Source: Actinomycetota bacterium
Lineage (GTDB): Bacteria > Actinomycetota > Actinomycetes > Nanopelagicales > Nanopelagicaceae
Length of the DNA stretch: 55,694 bases
Reading direction: 5' to 3'
Assembly (NCBI GenBank): GCA_026392945.1
Contig: JAPLBB010000029.1
Location: 1 to 55,694, forward strand
In this document: in pieces, positions 42,661 through 50,796 of the stretch
Position numbering within the stretch: the first letter of the stretch is position 1
Layout: each line of letters begins with the position of its first letter
Notes under the pieces: generated by a model
What the model was told of the DNA's origin: nothing
The model's input: the letters and a program-made list of their open reading frames with translations, nothing else
Database searches by the model: none
Program-made: the position numbers and the translations under genes

Positions 42661-43770
42661 ATGGCTGAATTAATATTTGATGCCCCTGCGGTTAAAAAGA
42701 AAGCTCCAATTCACTTAGCTGATTTAACCGTGGTAGAGCGAAAAGCTAGAGCTGAAGAGTTGGGCTTGCCAGCATTTAGAGCAAATCAATTGGCGGTTCA
42801 CTTTTTTACTCACCATAATGATGAGGTTGAAAGCTTTACTGATATTCCAAAGGAGCTACAACAATCACTAGGTGATGCATTCTTACCAAAATTATTAACA
42901 TTAGTTCGCTCGATTACCTGTGATGGGGGCAAAACAAGAAAAGATCTATGGCGCTTACATGATGGCGTTCTGGTTGAATCAGTATTAATGCGTTATACCG
43001 ATCGCACTACCGTTTGTATTTCATCCCAAGCAGGATGCGGAATGCAATGTCCATTTTGTGCAACTGGCCAAGCTGGATTGACTAGAAATTTAACCGCTGC
43101 CGAAATTACCGCCCAAGTTGTAATGGCGGCGCGAGTTTGTGATCTAGGTGAGATGCCAGGTGGGCCAACTCGATTATCAAATGTGGTCTTTATGGGTATG
43201 GGTGAACCAATGGCTAATTACAAGCCAGTTATGCATAGCATTAGAAATATTACAAACCCACAACCAAATGGTTTAGGCATTGGCGCCCGGTCGGTGACGC
43301 TTTCAACCGTTGGCTTAGTAAATGGTATTGAAAAATTAATTGATGAAGACTTGCCAGTCACTCTTGCGATTTCACTTCACACCCCAGATGATGAGCTTCG
43401 TGACACTTTGGTGCCAATTAACTCAAGGTGGAAGGTTAAAGAGGTATTAGCAGCAGCGGATAAGTATGAGATGAAGACTGGTAGAAGATACTCAATTGAG
43501 TATGCATTAATTCGAGATATTAATGATCAAGCATGGCGAGCAGATCTATTGGGAAGATTGCTTAAAAATAAGAATGCCCATGTGAATTTAATTCCATTAA
43601 ATCCAACCCCAGGTTCTAAATGGACTGCATCTCGCCCTGAGGATGAGCGAGCTTTTGTTGAGATCTTAGAAGGATATGGGGTTCCGGTAACGGTTCGTGA
43701 TACTAGAGGTCGTGAGATTGATGGTGCATGTGGTCAATTAGCAGCCGCTGAGGTTTCTGATAAATCATAA
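42661..43770 (+). CDS. rlmN: 23S rRNA (adenine-C2) methyltransferase RlmN, radical SAM
   Basis: RlmN methylates C2 of A2503 in 23S rRNA and also acts on some tRNAs. The radical SAM cluster uses Cys126, Cys130 and Cys133 ([12 protein letters not shown]). The catalytic resolving Cys is in the C-terminal DGACGQLA near residue 361, paired with the first catalytic Cys in the VCISSQ region as in the family. The block GMGEPMANY near 180 binds SAM. Length is 369 residues. In many actinobacteria dxr comes next; here the polyamine cassette does. Confidence 0.95.
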   Translation: MAELIFDAPAVKKKAPIHLADLTVVERKARAEELGLPAFRANQLAVHFFTHHNDEVESFTDIPKELQQSLGDAFLPKLLTLVRSITCDGGKTRKDLWRLHDGVLVESVLMRYTDRTTVCISSQAGCGMQCPFCATGQAGLTRNLTAAEITAQVVMAARVCDLGEMPGGPTRLSNVVFMGMGEPMANYKPVMHSIRNITNPQPNGLGIGARSVTLSTVGLVNGIEKLIDEDLPVTLAISLHTPDDELRDTLVPINSRWKVKEVLAAADKYEMKTGRRYSIEYALIRDINDQAWRADLLGRLLKNKNAHVNLIPLNPTPGSKWTASRPEDERAFVEILEGYGVPVTVRDTRGREIDGACGQLAAAEVSDKS

Positions 43771-43773
43771 GTA

Positions 43774-43802
43774 TTGATTAGAGTAATCGGAATAACTAGA
43801 CT
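43774..43802 (+). promoter_or_regulatory. Promoter of the polyamine cassette
   Basis: TTGATT (43774-43779) and TAGACT (43797-43802) are 17 bases apart. Transcription would start near 43809 and leave a leader of about 20 bases carrying the AGGGAG ribosome binding site of the dehydrogenase gene. Confidence 0.6.
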
Positions 43803-43830
43803 AATAATCTAATAACCAGGGAGTAGAGAA

Positions 43831-45258
43831 TTGAAAACGCTACAAAACTTCATTAACGGTAAGTATGTCACTCCTACATCTGAGAAGGTGCAGGATTTAA
43901 TTAACCCTGCAACTGGTGAGGTATTTGCAAAAGCGCCGGTTTCAAATACATCCGATGTTGATAAGGCAATGAAATCTGCCGAGAGCGCCTTTGAAAGTTG
44001 GAAGGATTCAACTCCAGGAGAACGTCAAAAAGCAATCAATAAGATTGCAGATGCAATTGAGGCAAGAAGTGAAGAGTTAATTGGTATTGAATCAGAGAAC
44101 ACCGGTAAGCCAATTGCGGTAACTAGAGCAGAAGAGATTGGTCCGATGTTGGATCAAATTAGATTTTTTGCCGGCGCTGCTAGAAATTTAGAGGGCAAAG
44201 CAGCAGGTGAGTACTTTAAGGGACATACATCTTTTATTCGCCGTGAACCAATTGGAGTTTGCGCACAGGTGACACCTTGGAATTACCCAATGATGATGGC
44301 AGTCTGGAAGTGGGCGCCAGCAATTGCGGCTGGAAATACAGTTGTTTTAAAGCCAAGTGATACCACGCCAGTTTCAACACTTTGGATGGCTGAGTTAATG
44401 CAGGAGTTTTTACCAGAGGGTGTAATAAATGTAGTAATAGGAGATCGTGATACTGGCCGGGCATTAGTTGAACATGAAATTCCACAAATGGTTTCAATCA
44501 CCGGTTCAGTACGTGCTGGCATGGAGGTTGCTTCAAGTGCAGCAAAGGATTTAAAAAAGGTTCACTTAGAGCTGGGTGGAAAAGCACCAGTTGTAATCTT
44601 TGATGATGCAAATTTGGAAGCTGCATGTGAGTGGATTGCAATTGCTGGCTACTTCAATGCCGGTCAAGATTGCACATCTGCAACCAGAGTTTTAGTAGAA
44701 GCAAGTGCTTATGATGATGTGGTTGCGCTTCTAACTGAGCAAGCAAAAAATGTCATTAAAGTAGGTATGCCAAATGAGGATGTATTAGTAGGTCCAGTTA
44801 ATAATGCTAATCAGTTAGCTAGAGTGCAAGGATTTATTGACCGTGCACCTTCACATGCCCGAATTACTGCAGGTGGCACCGCAATTGCTCGCCCTGGATA
44901 TTTCTGGAATCCAACTGTGATCGCTGATTTAAATCAAGATGATGAAATGATTCAAAATGAGATATTTGCACCAGTAATCACGGTGCAGAAATTTACCGAT
45001 GAAGCACAAGCTGTTCGCTATGCCAATGGTGTTAAGTACGGCTTGGCATCTAGTGTTTGGACGAAGGATCATGGGCGTGCAATGCGAATGGCAAAGGCAT
45101 TTGATTTTGGTTGTGTTTGGATTAATACTCATATCCCAATGGTTGCTGAGATGCCACATGGTGGGTTTAAGCACTCAGGTGGTGGCAAAGATCTCTCAGG
45201 TTATAGTTTTGATGAATACACCCGCATCAAGCATGTAATGACCAACCTAAACGCCTAA
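43831..45258 (+). CDS. Aldehyde dehydrogenase, probable 4-aminobutyraldehyde (1-pyrroline) dehydrogenase
   Basis: An NAD(P)-dependent aldehyde dehydrogenase of 475 residues. The Rossmann region is standard. The active-site Glu is in HLELGGKAP (about 248) and the catalytic Cys in AGQDCTSATR (near 281). The segment GYFNAGQDCTSATRV and the C-terminal VWINTHIPMVAEMPHGG-like block resemble gamma-aminobutyraldehyde dehydrogenases (PatD/Prr type) more than betaine aldehyde or succinate-semialdehyde dehydrogenases. The adjoining pot transporter, ureohydrolase and gabT support this. Guanidinobutyraldehyde is an alternative substrate. The start is TTG with ribosome binding site AGGGAG. Confidence 0.85.
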   Translation: MKTLQNFINGKYVTPTSEKVQDLINPATGEVFAKAPVSNTSDVDKAMKSAESAFESWKDSTPGERQKAINKIADAIEARSEELIGIESENTGKPIAVTRAEEIGPMLDQIRFFAGAARNLEGKAAGEYFKGHTSFIRREPIGVCAQVTPWNYPMMMAVWKWAPAIAAGNTVVLKPSDTTPVSTLWMAELMQEFLPEGVINVVIGDRDTGRALVEHEIPQMVSITGSVRAGMEVASSAAKDLKKVHLELGGKAPVVIFDDANLEAACEWIAIAGYFNAGQDCTSATRVLVEASAYDDVVALLTEQAKNVIKVGMPNEDVLVGPVNNANQLARVQGFIDRAPSHARITAGGTAIARPGYFWNPTVIADLNQDDEMIQNEIFAPVITVQKFTDEAQAVRYANGVKYGLASSVWTKDHGRAMRMAKAFDFGCVWINTHIPMVAEMPHGGFKHSGGGKDLSGYSFDEYTRIKHVMTNLNA

Positions 45259-45307
45259 GTTGGCCAAGAAATAATCTCAATATTTACAATTTATTTACAT
45301 AATATTG

Positions 45308-45336
45308 GCGACAGCAGGCTGATCTAGGTCTAGTAT
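45308..45336 (+). promoter_or_regulatory. Possible promoter of potDABC
   Basis: GCGACA (45308-45313) is 17 bases from TAGTAT (45331-45336); the predicted start near 45343 leaves about 40 untranslated bases before potD. The 125-base spacer is otherwise AT-rich without a strong terminator. Confidence 0.35.
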
Positions 45337-45383
45337 TTTGCCAAAGCCGCTCTTCGATTGAGCTCTTAAGAGAAAGTGATCTA

Positions 45384-46592
45384 ATGACCAACCAAGATTC
45401 CAACACAAATCTGCATAAGAAATTAGCAGCCGATAATTCACTTCCATCAGAGATTAAGAAGTTAATTAGCAAATCTCTAACTCGGCGTAATGTGTTGGCA
45501 GGAGTTGGCGCAGCAGGTGCGGCTGCAACTTTGGCAGCTTGTGGTGGTGGCGGTGGATCAGCTGATGCAAACACTGTTCGTTGGGCTAACTGGACGCTTT
45601 ATTTAGATTATGACTCAGAGAAGCAGACCTACCCGACCCTTGATGCATTTGAAGCACAAACTGGAATTAATGTTTCCTACAAAGAAGATGTGAATGATAA
45701 TGATGAGTTTTATGGCAAAGTACAAGGCCAATTAAGTTTAGGAAAAGATATTGGGTATGACTTAGTTGTTTTAACTGACTGGATGGCAGCACGTTGGGTT
45801 CGACTCAATTACGCACAGAAGTTTTCTGCAGATACTGTGCCAAATAAGAAAAATATTATCCCAACTTTAGCCTCGCCATCATTTGATCCAAATCGTGAAC
45901 AAACTTTGCCATGGCAGACCATCATGGCTGGCTTTACCTGGAATAAAGAAAAAATTCCAGGTGGCATTAAGAATTTTGATCAATTTTTTGCGCCAGCAAA
46001 TAAGGGCAAAGTTGAAGTTTTATCTGAAATGCGCGACACCATGGGCGTTATCATGCTTTCCCAAGGTGTAGATATTACAAAATTCACTGAAGATCAATTT
46101 ATGAATGCAATTGATTTCTTACAAAAGAAGATCAAGGATGGTTTTATCCGCCAGGTTAAGGGTAATGACTATAAGGAAGATTTAATCTCAGGGGATGCAA
46201 TTGCAGTTATTGGCTGGTCTGGCGATACCTTCCAGCTTGCTACTGAAAATAATGGCAAGTTTGGTTTTGCGATTCCAGAGTTTGGCGGAACTATTTCATC
46301 AGACAATATGATGATTCCAACGCCATCTACCAATGCAGCGGGGGCGCAGAAATTAATGAATTATTACTACGATCCAGTAGTTGCCGCAAAGGTGGCTGCA
46401 TATGTTAATTATGTTTGCCCGGTTGCTGGTGCTCAAGAGGAGTTACTGAAAATTGATCCAGCATTAGGCAACAGTGAATTTATCTTCCCAACTGCTAAGA
46501 CTTCGGCGAAGTTGAATATCTTCCGTGGGCTTACTGCAGCCGAGGAGACTAAATTCCAAACTGCATTTCAGACGGCGGCTGGTAATGCGTAA
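45384..46592 (+). CDS. potD: Polyamine ABC transporter substrate-binding lipoprotein (PotD/PotF family)
   Basis: A 402-residue extracytoplasmic binding protein for putrescine, spermidine or a related cation. The N-terminus is unusual in combining a long cytoplasmic stretch, a twin-arginine motif (TRRNVLAG, Arg34-Arg35) and a lipobox with lipidation Cys53 (LAAC), followed by a Gly-rich linker. This predicts Tat export followed by lipid anchoring. The mature part has the PotD-like start RWANWTLYLDYD and YDLVVLTDWMAARW. It heads potD-potA-potB-potC with one-base and four-base overlaps, so all four parts of the importer are present. Ligand choice cannot be read from sequence. Confidence 0.9.
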   Translation: MTNQDSNTNLHKKLAADNSLPSEIKKLISKSLTRRNVLAGVGAAGAAATLAACGGGGGSADANTVRWANWTLYLDYDSEKQTYPTLDAFEAQTGINVSYKEDVNDNDEFYGKVQGQLSLGKDIGYDLVVLTDWMAARWVRLNYAQKFSADTVPNKKNIIPTLASPSFDPNREQTLPWQTIMAGFTWNKEKIPGGIKNFDQFFAPANKGKVEVLSEMRDTMGVIMLSQGVDITKFTEDQFMNAIDFLQKKIKDGFIRQVKGNDYKEDLISGDAIAVIGWSGDTFQLATENNGKFGFAIPEFGGTISSDNMMIPTPSTNAAGAQKLMNYYYDPVVAAKVAAYVNYVCPVAGAQEELLKIDPALGNSEFIFPTAKTSAKLNIFRGLTAAEETKFQTAFQTAAGNA

Positions 46593-47722
46593 TGGCAGTT
46601 GATGCCTCAACCTCAGCTCGCGGAGATTTAATATTAAAAAATCTGACCAAGTCATATGGTGATTTCAATGCAGTTGATGATTTATCACTTGTAATTCCAA
46701 AAGGTTCTTTCTTCGCATTACTTGGACCTTCTGGTTGTGGCAAGACTACAACATTGCGAATGGTTGCAGGACTTGAAGAACCAACTGCTGGCTCCATATT
46801 TGTTGGTGAAACTGAAATTACCGATATGAAACCGTATCGACGTCCTGTAAATACTGTCTTTCAAAACTATGCCTTATTCCCACATCTTTCAATCTTTGAA
46901 AATATTGCATTTGGTCTGCGCAGACGAGGCATCAGTGATGCTGAGGTTAAGAGTGCAGTGGATAAGGTTTTGAACTTAGTTGAACTACCTCAACTTGCAA
47001 CGAGAAAGCCAAACCAATTATCAGGCGGTCAGCAACAACGTATTGCTGTCGCTCGAGCAATTGTTAACCGGCCAGCGCTTTTACTATTAGATGAACCCCT
47101 TGGTGCCCTCGACTTAAAGTTAAGAAGACAGATGCAGATTGAGTTAAAGTGGATTCAAACTGAGATCGGCATAACTTTCGTGCATGTAACTCATGACCAA
47201 GAAGAGGCTATGACTATGGCCGACACAATTGCAGTTATGAATAAAGGAAAGATTGAGCAGATGGGATCGCCTGAAGAACTGTATGACTCACCAAAGACGG
47301 CATTTGTAGCTAACTTCCTAGGTCAATCAAATTTAATTCCTGGTCAAGTAAGTGGTAATGATGGAAACAATTTAATTGTTGATTTATTTGGTACCAAGGT
47401 GTCTGTTCCCAAGGCACGCAGCTCTGCGCATGGAGTCTCAGTGTTAGTTGGAATAAGGCCTGAGAAATTTAGAATTTCACCTGAAGGAAAAAATGTTTCG
47501 GGCAATGTTCTAACTGGTGGAAAAGTATCTGATGTTTCATATATTGGAGTTTCTACCCAGTACCAAGTTGAAATGCCATGGGGTAAAGAGTTAATGGTCT
47601 TTGAACAAAATGACGACGATGAGGAGATGCTGCGCAAGGGGGAGAATGTCACACTTTCTTGGGAGCCAATCTTTACCTTTGCCTTAGACGGTAGTGAAAA
47701 CGCTGCAGCCGGATCTCATTAA
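46592..47722 (+). CDS. potA: Polyamine ABC transporter ATP-binding protein
   Basis: The ATPase that powers polyamine uptake. Walker A is GPSGCGKTT (45-53), the Q-loop follows, the ABC signature is LSGGQQQR (about 142-149), Walker B is LLLLDEPLGALD, and the switch His is in VTHDQEEAM. A C-terminal TOBE_2 domain (about 285-365) is typical of PotA/CUT1-type subunits. Length is 376 residues. The start overlaps the potD stop (TAATG). Confidence 0.93.
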   Translation: MAVDASTSARGDLILKNLTKSYGDFNAVDDLSLVIPKGSFFALLGPSGCGKTTTLRMVAGLEEPTAGSIFVGETEITDMKPYRRPVNTVFQNYALFPHLSIFENIAFGLRRRGISDAEVKSAVDKVLNLVELPQLATRKPNQLSGGQQQRIAVARAIVNRPALLLLDEPLGALDLKLRRQMQIELKWIQTEIGITFVHVTHDQEEAMTMADTIAVMNKGKIEQMGSPEELYDSPKTAFVANFLGQSNLIPGQVSGNDGNNLIVDLFGTKVSVPKARSSAHGVSVLVGIRPEKFRISPEGKNVSGNVLTGGKVSDVSYIGVSTQYQVEMPWGKELMVFEQNDDDEEMLRKGENVTLSWEPIFTFALDGSENAAAGSH

Positions 47723-47724
47723 CG

Positions 47725-48612
47725 ATGGCGTCTATTCGGGGGGTATCGGCTAAATCATTTGGTTTAAAAGATAATAAATCAGCTCTTCCTTATTTATTAT
47801 TAGCGCCAGGTTTGGTTTATTTAGCAGTATTTTTTATCTACCCAATTATCTCACTCGGCCAAATGTCCACAAAAACCTCAAGTGGTGAGATTGGTCAGTA
47901 CAAGCAAAGTTTTAGGTTTGCTAACTATGTGGATGCATTTCTAGAGAGTAAAGAACAATTTAGTCGTTCATTTATATACGCCACAATTGCAACTGTACTG
48001 GCGTTGGCAATTGCTTACCCACTTGCGTATGCAATCGCATTCAAATCTGGAAGATGGAAAAATGTTTTATTGGTTTTAATTGTTGCACCATTTTTTACCT
48101 CATTTTTGCTCAGAACTATCGCTTGGAAGCAAATACTTGGCGAAGAAGGCCCTGTGATAAAAGTTTTGCGAGGACTTCATATTATTTCTCCCCAAACCAC
48201 TTTAACTGCCACATCTTTTGCAGTAGTCACTGGCCTTGCTTATAACTTCCTACCATTTATGACCTTGCCACTTTATGCATCCCTTGAACGAATAGATCCA
48301 AGAACACTTGAAGCATCAGGTGACCTTTATGCAAATGGGTTTACAACATTTCGAAAAGTAACTTTGCCTCTTTCAATGCCAGGTGTAGTTGCTGGCACAT
48401 TGCTTACTTTTATTCCAGCAGCTGGTGATTACATAAATGCTGCAATCCTAGGAAGTCCAAGTAATAAAATGCTGGGAAATGTAATTGATGCTCGCTTCTT
48501 TAAGATTGTTGATTATCCCACTGCTGCCGCTCTCTCATTCACTTTAATGGCAGCTATTTTGATTTTGGTCACTGTTTACATTAGAAAAGCTGGAACAGAG
48601 GAGTTGGTATGA
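47725..48612 (+). CDS. potB: Polyamine ABC transporter permease PotB
   Basis: A 295-residue inner membrane permease with six likely helices and a large first extracytoplasmic loop (about 50-80). The EAA coupling loop is EASGDLYANGFTTFRKVTLP, which docks on PotA. Membership in the PotB branch follows from gene order and the loop sequence. It overlaps potC by four bases. Confidence 0.92.
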   Translation: MASIRGVSAKSFGLKDNKSALPYLLLAPGLVYLAVFFIYPIISLGQMSTKTSSGEIGQYKQSFRFANYVDAFLESKEQFSRSFIYATIATVLALAIAYPLAYAIAFKSGRWKNVLLVLIVAPFFTSFLLRTIAWKQILGEEGPVIKVLRGLHIISPQTTLTATSFAVVTGLAYNFLPFMTLPLYASLERIDPRTLEASGDLYANGFTTFRKVTLPLSMPGVVAGTLLTFIPAAGDYINAAILGSPSNKMLGNVIDARFFKIVDYPTAAALSFTLMAAILILVTVYIRKAGTEELV

Positions 48613-49406
48613 AAAAACTTACTCGCTGGCTATCGAAGAATTTAATTAAAGTTTACGCATTTTTAGGATTTACTTACCTATTTATTCCAGTCTTTTATAC
48701 CTTTGCATTCTCATTTAATAATTCTGGACGTAGTAACTTGGTATGGAAAGGTTTCACATTAAAGAATTGGAAAAATCCATGTGGGGCTCCAGATATATGT
48801 ATGGCGCTTGGTAACTCATTAAAGATTGGCTTAATCTCAACTATTTTGGCAACAGTACTGGGTACTTTAATTGCCTTCGCATTAGGCAGATATAAATTTG
48901 CTGGCCGTTCAACAACTAACTTGCTCATCTTTTTACCAATGGCGACACCCGAGATCGTGCTTGGCGCTTCTCTTCTCACTATGTTTTTAAATCTTGGCAT
49001 TACCCCTGGTTTAGTTCCAACAATTATTGCTCATGTGATGTTTTGTATCTCGTTTGTGGTGGTAACAGTTAAAGCTCGTATCGCATCCTTAGATCCACGC
49101 CTTGAACAAGCTGCGATGGATCTATACGCAAATGAATGGCAAACTTTTAGAAGAGTTACCTTGCCACTAGTTGCCCCTGGAATTGCGGCAGCAGCCTTAC
49201 TTTCTTTCTCTCTTTCCTTTGATGATTTTATTATTACCAACTTCAACTCTGGCACGGTTACCACTTTTCCAAAGTTTGTTTACACCGCGGCAGCTCGAGG
49301 AATTCCAGCACAAGCAAATGTGATTGGATCTTCGATGTTTTTTATCGCCTTAATTGTTGTAGTGGTAGGCCAGGTACTTAGTAACAAACGTAAGGTTAAG
49401 ATTTAA
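48609..49406 (+). CDS. potC: Polyamine ABC transporter permease PotC
   Basis: The second permease, 265 residues, with six likely helices and the EAA loop EQAAMDLYANEWQTFRRVTL. The two permeases would form the heterodimeric channel. The segment LIFLPMATPEIVLGASLL is typical of PotC. Just after its stop lies a fragment resembling the start of agmatinase, hinting that an agmatinase gene once followed potC directly. Confidence 0.92.
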   Translation: MKKLTRWLSKNLIKVYAFLGFTYLFIPVFYTFAFSFNNSGRSNLVWKGFTLKNWKNPCGAPDICMALGNSLKIGLISTILATVLGTLIAFALGRYKFAGRSTTNLLIFLPMATPEIVLGASLLTMFLNLGITPGLVPTIIAHVMFCISFVVVTVKARIASLDPRLEQAAMDLYANEWQTFRRVTLPLVAPGIAAAALLSFSLSFDDFIITNFNSGTVTTFPKFVYTAAARGIPAQANVIGSSMFFIALIVVVVGQVLSNKRKVKI

Positions 49407-49409
49407 CTT

Positions 49410-49463
49410 ATGAGCAATATGGTCGGTATGTATGGCCCTGACTTTACCTTTTTAGATAGTTAA
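49410..49463 (+). pseudogene. Truncated copy of the agmatinase 5' end (17 codons)
   Basis: Three bases after potC, an ATG opens a 17-codon frame whose residues 7-15 (MYGPDFTFL) are identical to residues 7-15 of the agmatinase encoded 380 bases downstream, after which it runs into a stop. Over 51 bases, 40 match, and several mismatches are at synonymous third positions, so the copies have diverged for some time under a protein-coding pattern. It is either a relic of an earlier speB or a retained short peptide frame. No ribosome binding site is evident. Confidence 0.7.
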
Positions 49464-49517
49464 CAAAAGCATTTATATTAAAGCAAGAACTTTCAACAAA
49501 AACCTATTTTTATTAAC

Positions 49518-49661
49518 TTAGCCGTCTAACCCATAAGGATCATTATCATTTGAAGTACGCCTTCTAATTCTAATTTTATGAATTGACTGGTCAGTTTCTG
49601 GATCATAGAACTCAATGCGCTTACCGAAAATTAAATCTGCAAGCCAGTCTAGAAAACGCAC
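49518..49661 (-). CDS. Small basic/acidic protein of unknown function (47 residues)
   Basis: A minus-strand frame with GTG start preceded by AGAAAGGA five bases upstream. The product begins VRFLDWLADLIFG, an amphipathic helix, followed by KRIEFYDPETDQS, a basic cluster (RIRRR) and a polar Asn/Asp-rich end. It reads like a real protein: few rare residues, a clear ribosome binding site, and codon use like its neighbours. An in-frame ATG at 49682 would add seven residues but lacks a ribosome binding site. I recognise no family. It is transcribed against potABC and agmatinase and lies exactly between the agmatinase fragment and the intact gene. The remaining parts of this 386-base spacer are the speB upstream region and AT-rich sequence without visible genes. 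Confidence 0.65.
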   Translation of the reverse strand: MRFLDWLADLIFGKRIEFYDPETDQSIHKIRIRRRTSNDNDPYGLDG

Positions 49662-49728
49662 TTGATTCCTTTCTAAATTCATGTACCTACAATTTTGAGG
49701 AGACTAAATACTACTGCTTAAACTGGTG

Positions 49729-49768
49729 TAATTGGCATTAGATAGTCATTTTTTTACTGCGCCAATTA
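49729..49768. repeat. Inverted repeat upstream of agmatinase, candidate operator
   Basis: TAATTGGC (49729-49736) and GCCAATTA (49761-49768) are perfect inverted copies, 32 bases centre to centre, about three DNA turns. The downstream arm lies at the -35 zone of the agmatinase promoter. The loop contains seven consecutive T residues. A dimeric regulator or loop-forming repressor would fit. Confidence 0.45.
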
Positions 49769-49779
49769 ACTACTGGATA

Positions 49780-49785
49780 TATACT
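49780..49785 (+). promoter_or_regulatory. Near-leaderless -10 box for agmatinase
   Basis: TATACT is seven bases before the agmatinase ATG; no Shine-Dalgarno is present. Confidence 0.45.
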
Positions 49786-49792
49786 TAATCCT

Positions 49793-50794
49793 ATGACCAA
49801 CATTGGCAATATGTATGGGCCTGACTTCACCTTTTTAGGAATTCCAAGATGTGATTTAGATAAGCCAGACACATACAAAGGTGCTGATGTAATTATTGTT
49901 GGCGCACCAATTGATAGTGGAACATCCCACCGCTCTGGCGCCAAGATGGGTCCGCAAGCAATTCGAATGGGTGATTACTTACCTCATGATGCATCCCGGC
50001 CACACCTTGCAATGCGAATTGATCCACTTCAAAAATTAAAGATTTATGATGCGGGTGATCTTTTAATGCCAGGCGGAGATTTAGTTAAATCATTAAAGGT
50101 ATTAGAGATTGCAACGGAGAAGATTTCTAAAGCTGGCGCGATCGCAGTTGTCTTAGGTGGCGATCACTCAATTGCATCCGCTGATGTGACTGGCATTGCT
50201 AATCATTTAGGTAAGGGCAAAGTTTCAATGATTCACTTTGATGCTCACGCCGATACTGGCGAAGATCAATTTGGGGCGCTAATCGGCCATGGCACACCAA
50301 TGCGCCGATTAATTGAATCAGGATCTGTTCGTGGTGATCGTTTCTTGCAATTAGGACTTCGTGGTTACTGGCCAGATGATGCAACCTTTAAATGGATGGC
50401 AAGTAAAGGAATGAAATCTTATGAGATGACTGAGATTCATCATCGGGGGATGAAAGCATTATTAGATGAATCATTTGCAATTCTGACTGATGGTTGTGAT
50501 GGCGTATTTTTATCTGTAGATATTGATGTGGTTGATCCTGGTATGGCGCCCGGTACTGGAACCCCAGAGCCAGGCGGCATGACAAGTAGAGAATTATTAG
50601 AGGCAGTGCGCCGAATTTGTCTTGAGTTACCAATTGTTGGTGTTGATATTGTTGAGGTTGCACCTGCCTATGACACCAGTGATATAACTGCAATATTGGC
50701 GAACCGAGTTGTATTAGAGGCGCTTAGCGCGATTGCATTAAAGAAAAGTGGTGGAAAGTACTCTGCGGTAAGAAATGTTTTAGATCGAGATTAA
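49793..50794 (+). CDS. speB: Agmatinase-family ureohydrolase
   Basis: A 333-residue metal-dependent hydrolase that releases urea from a guanidino compound. All six dinuclear manganese ligands are present: His125 (GGDHS), Asp150, His152 and Asp154 (FDAHAD), Asp243 and Asp245 (SVDIDVVDP). The N-terminal GAPIDSGTSHRSGAKMGP is the agmatinase/guanidinobutyrase pattern rather than arginase. Agmatine to putrescine is the default call; guanidinobutyrate to GABA is equally compatible with the neighbours. It has its own promoter and converges on gabT two bases downstream. Confidence 0.88.
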   Translation: MTNIGNMYGPDFTFLGIPRCDLDKPDTYKGADVIIVGAPIDSGTSHRSGAKMGPQAIRMGDYLPHDASRPHLAMRIDPLQKLKIYDAGDLLMPGGDLVKSLKVLEIATEKISKAGAIAVVLGGDHSIASADVTGIANHLGKGKVSMIHFDAHADTGEDQFGALIGHGTPMRRLIESGSVRGDRFLQLGLRGYWPDDATFKWMASKGMKSYEMTEIHHRGMKALLDESFAILTDGCDGVFLSVDIDVVDPGMAPGTGTPEPGGMTSRELLEAVRRICLELPIVGVDIVEVAPAYDTSDITAILANRVVLEALSAIALKKSGGKYSAVRNVLDRD

Positions 50795-50796
50795 TT

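Noticed and set aside
43831-45258. Betaine aldehyde dehydrogenase (betB) call for the cassette dehydrogenase
   Set aside because: No choline or betaine genes nearby; active-site surroundings and neighbours fit aminobutyraldehyde better.
49464-49517. AAAAA-CCTA-TTTTT as a terminator of potC
   Set aside because: Five A-T pairs only, too weak without GC pairs; reported as featureless AT-rich spacer.
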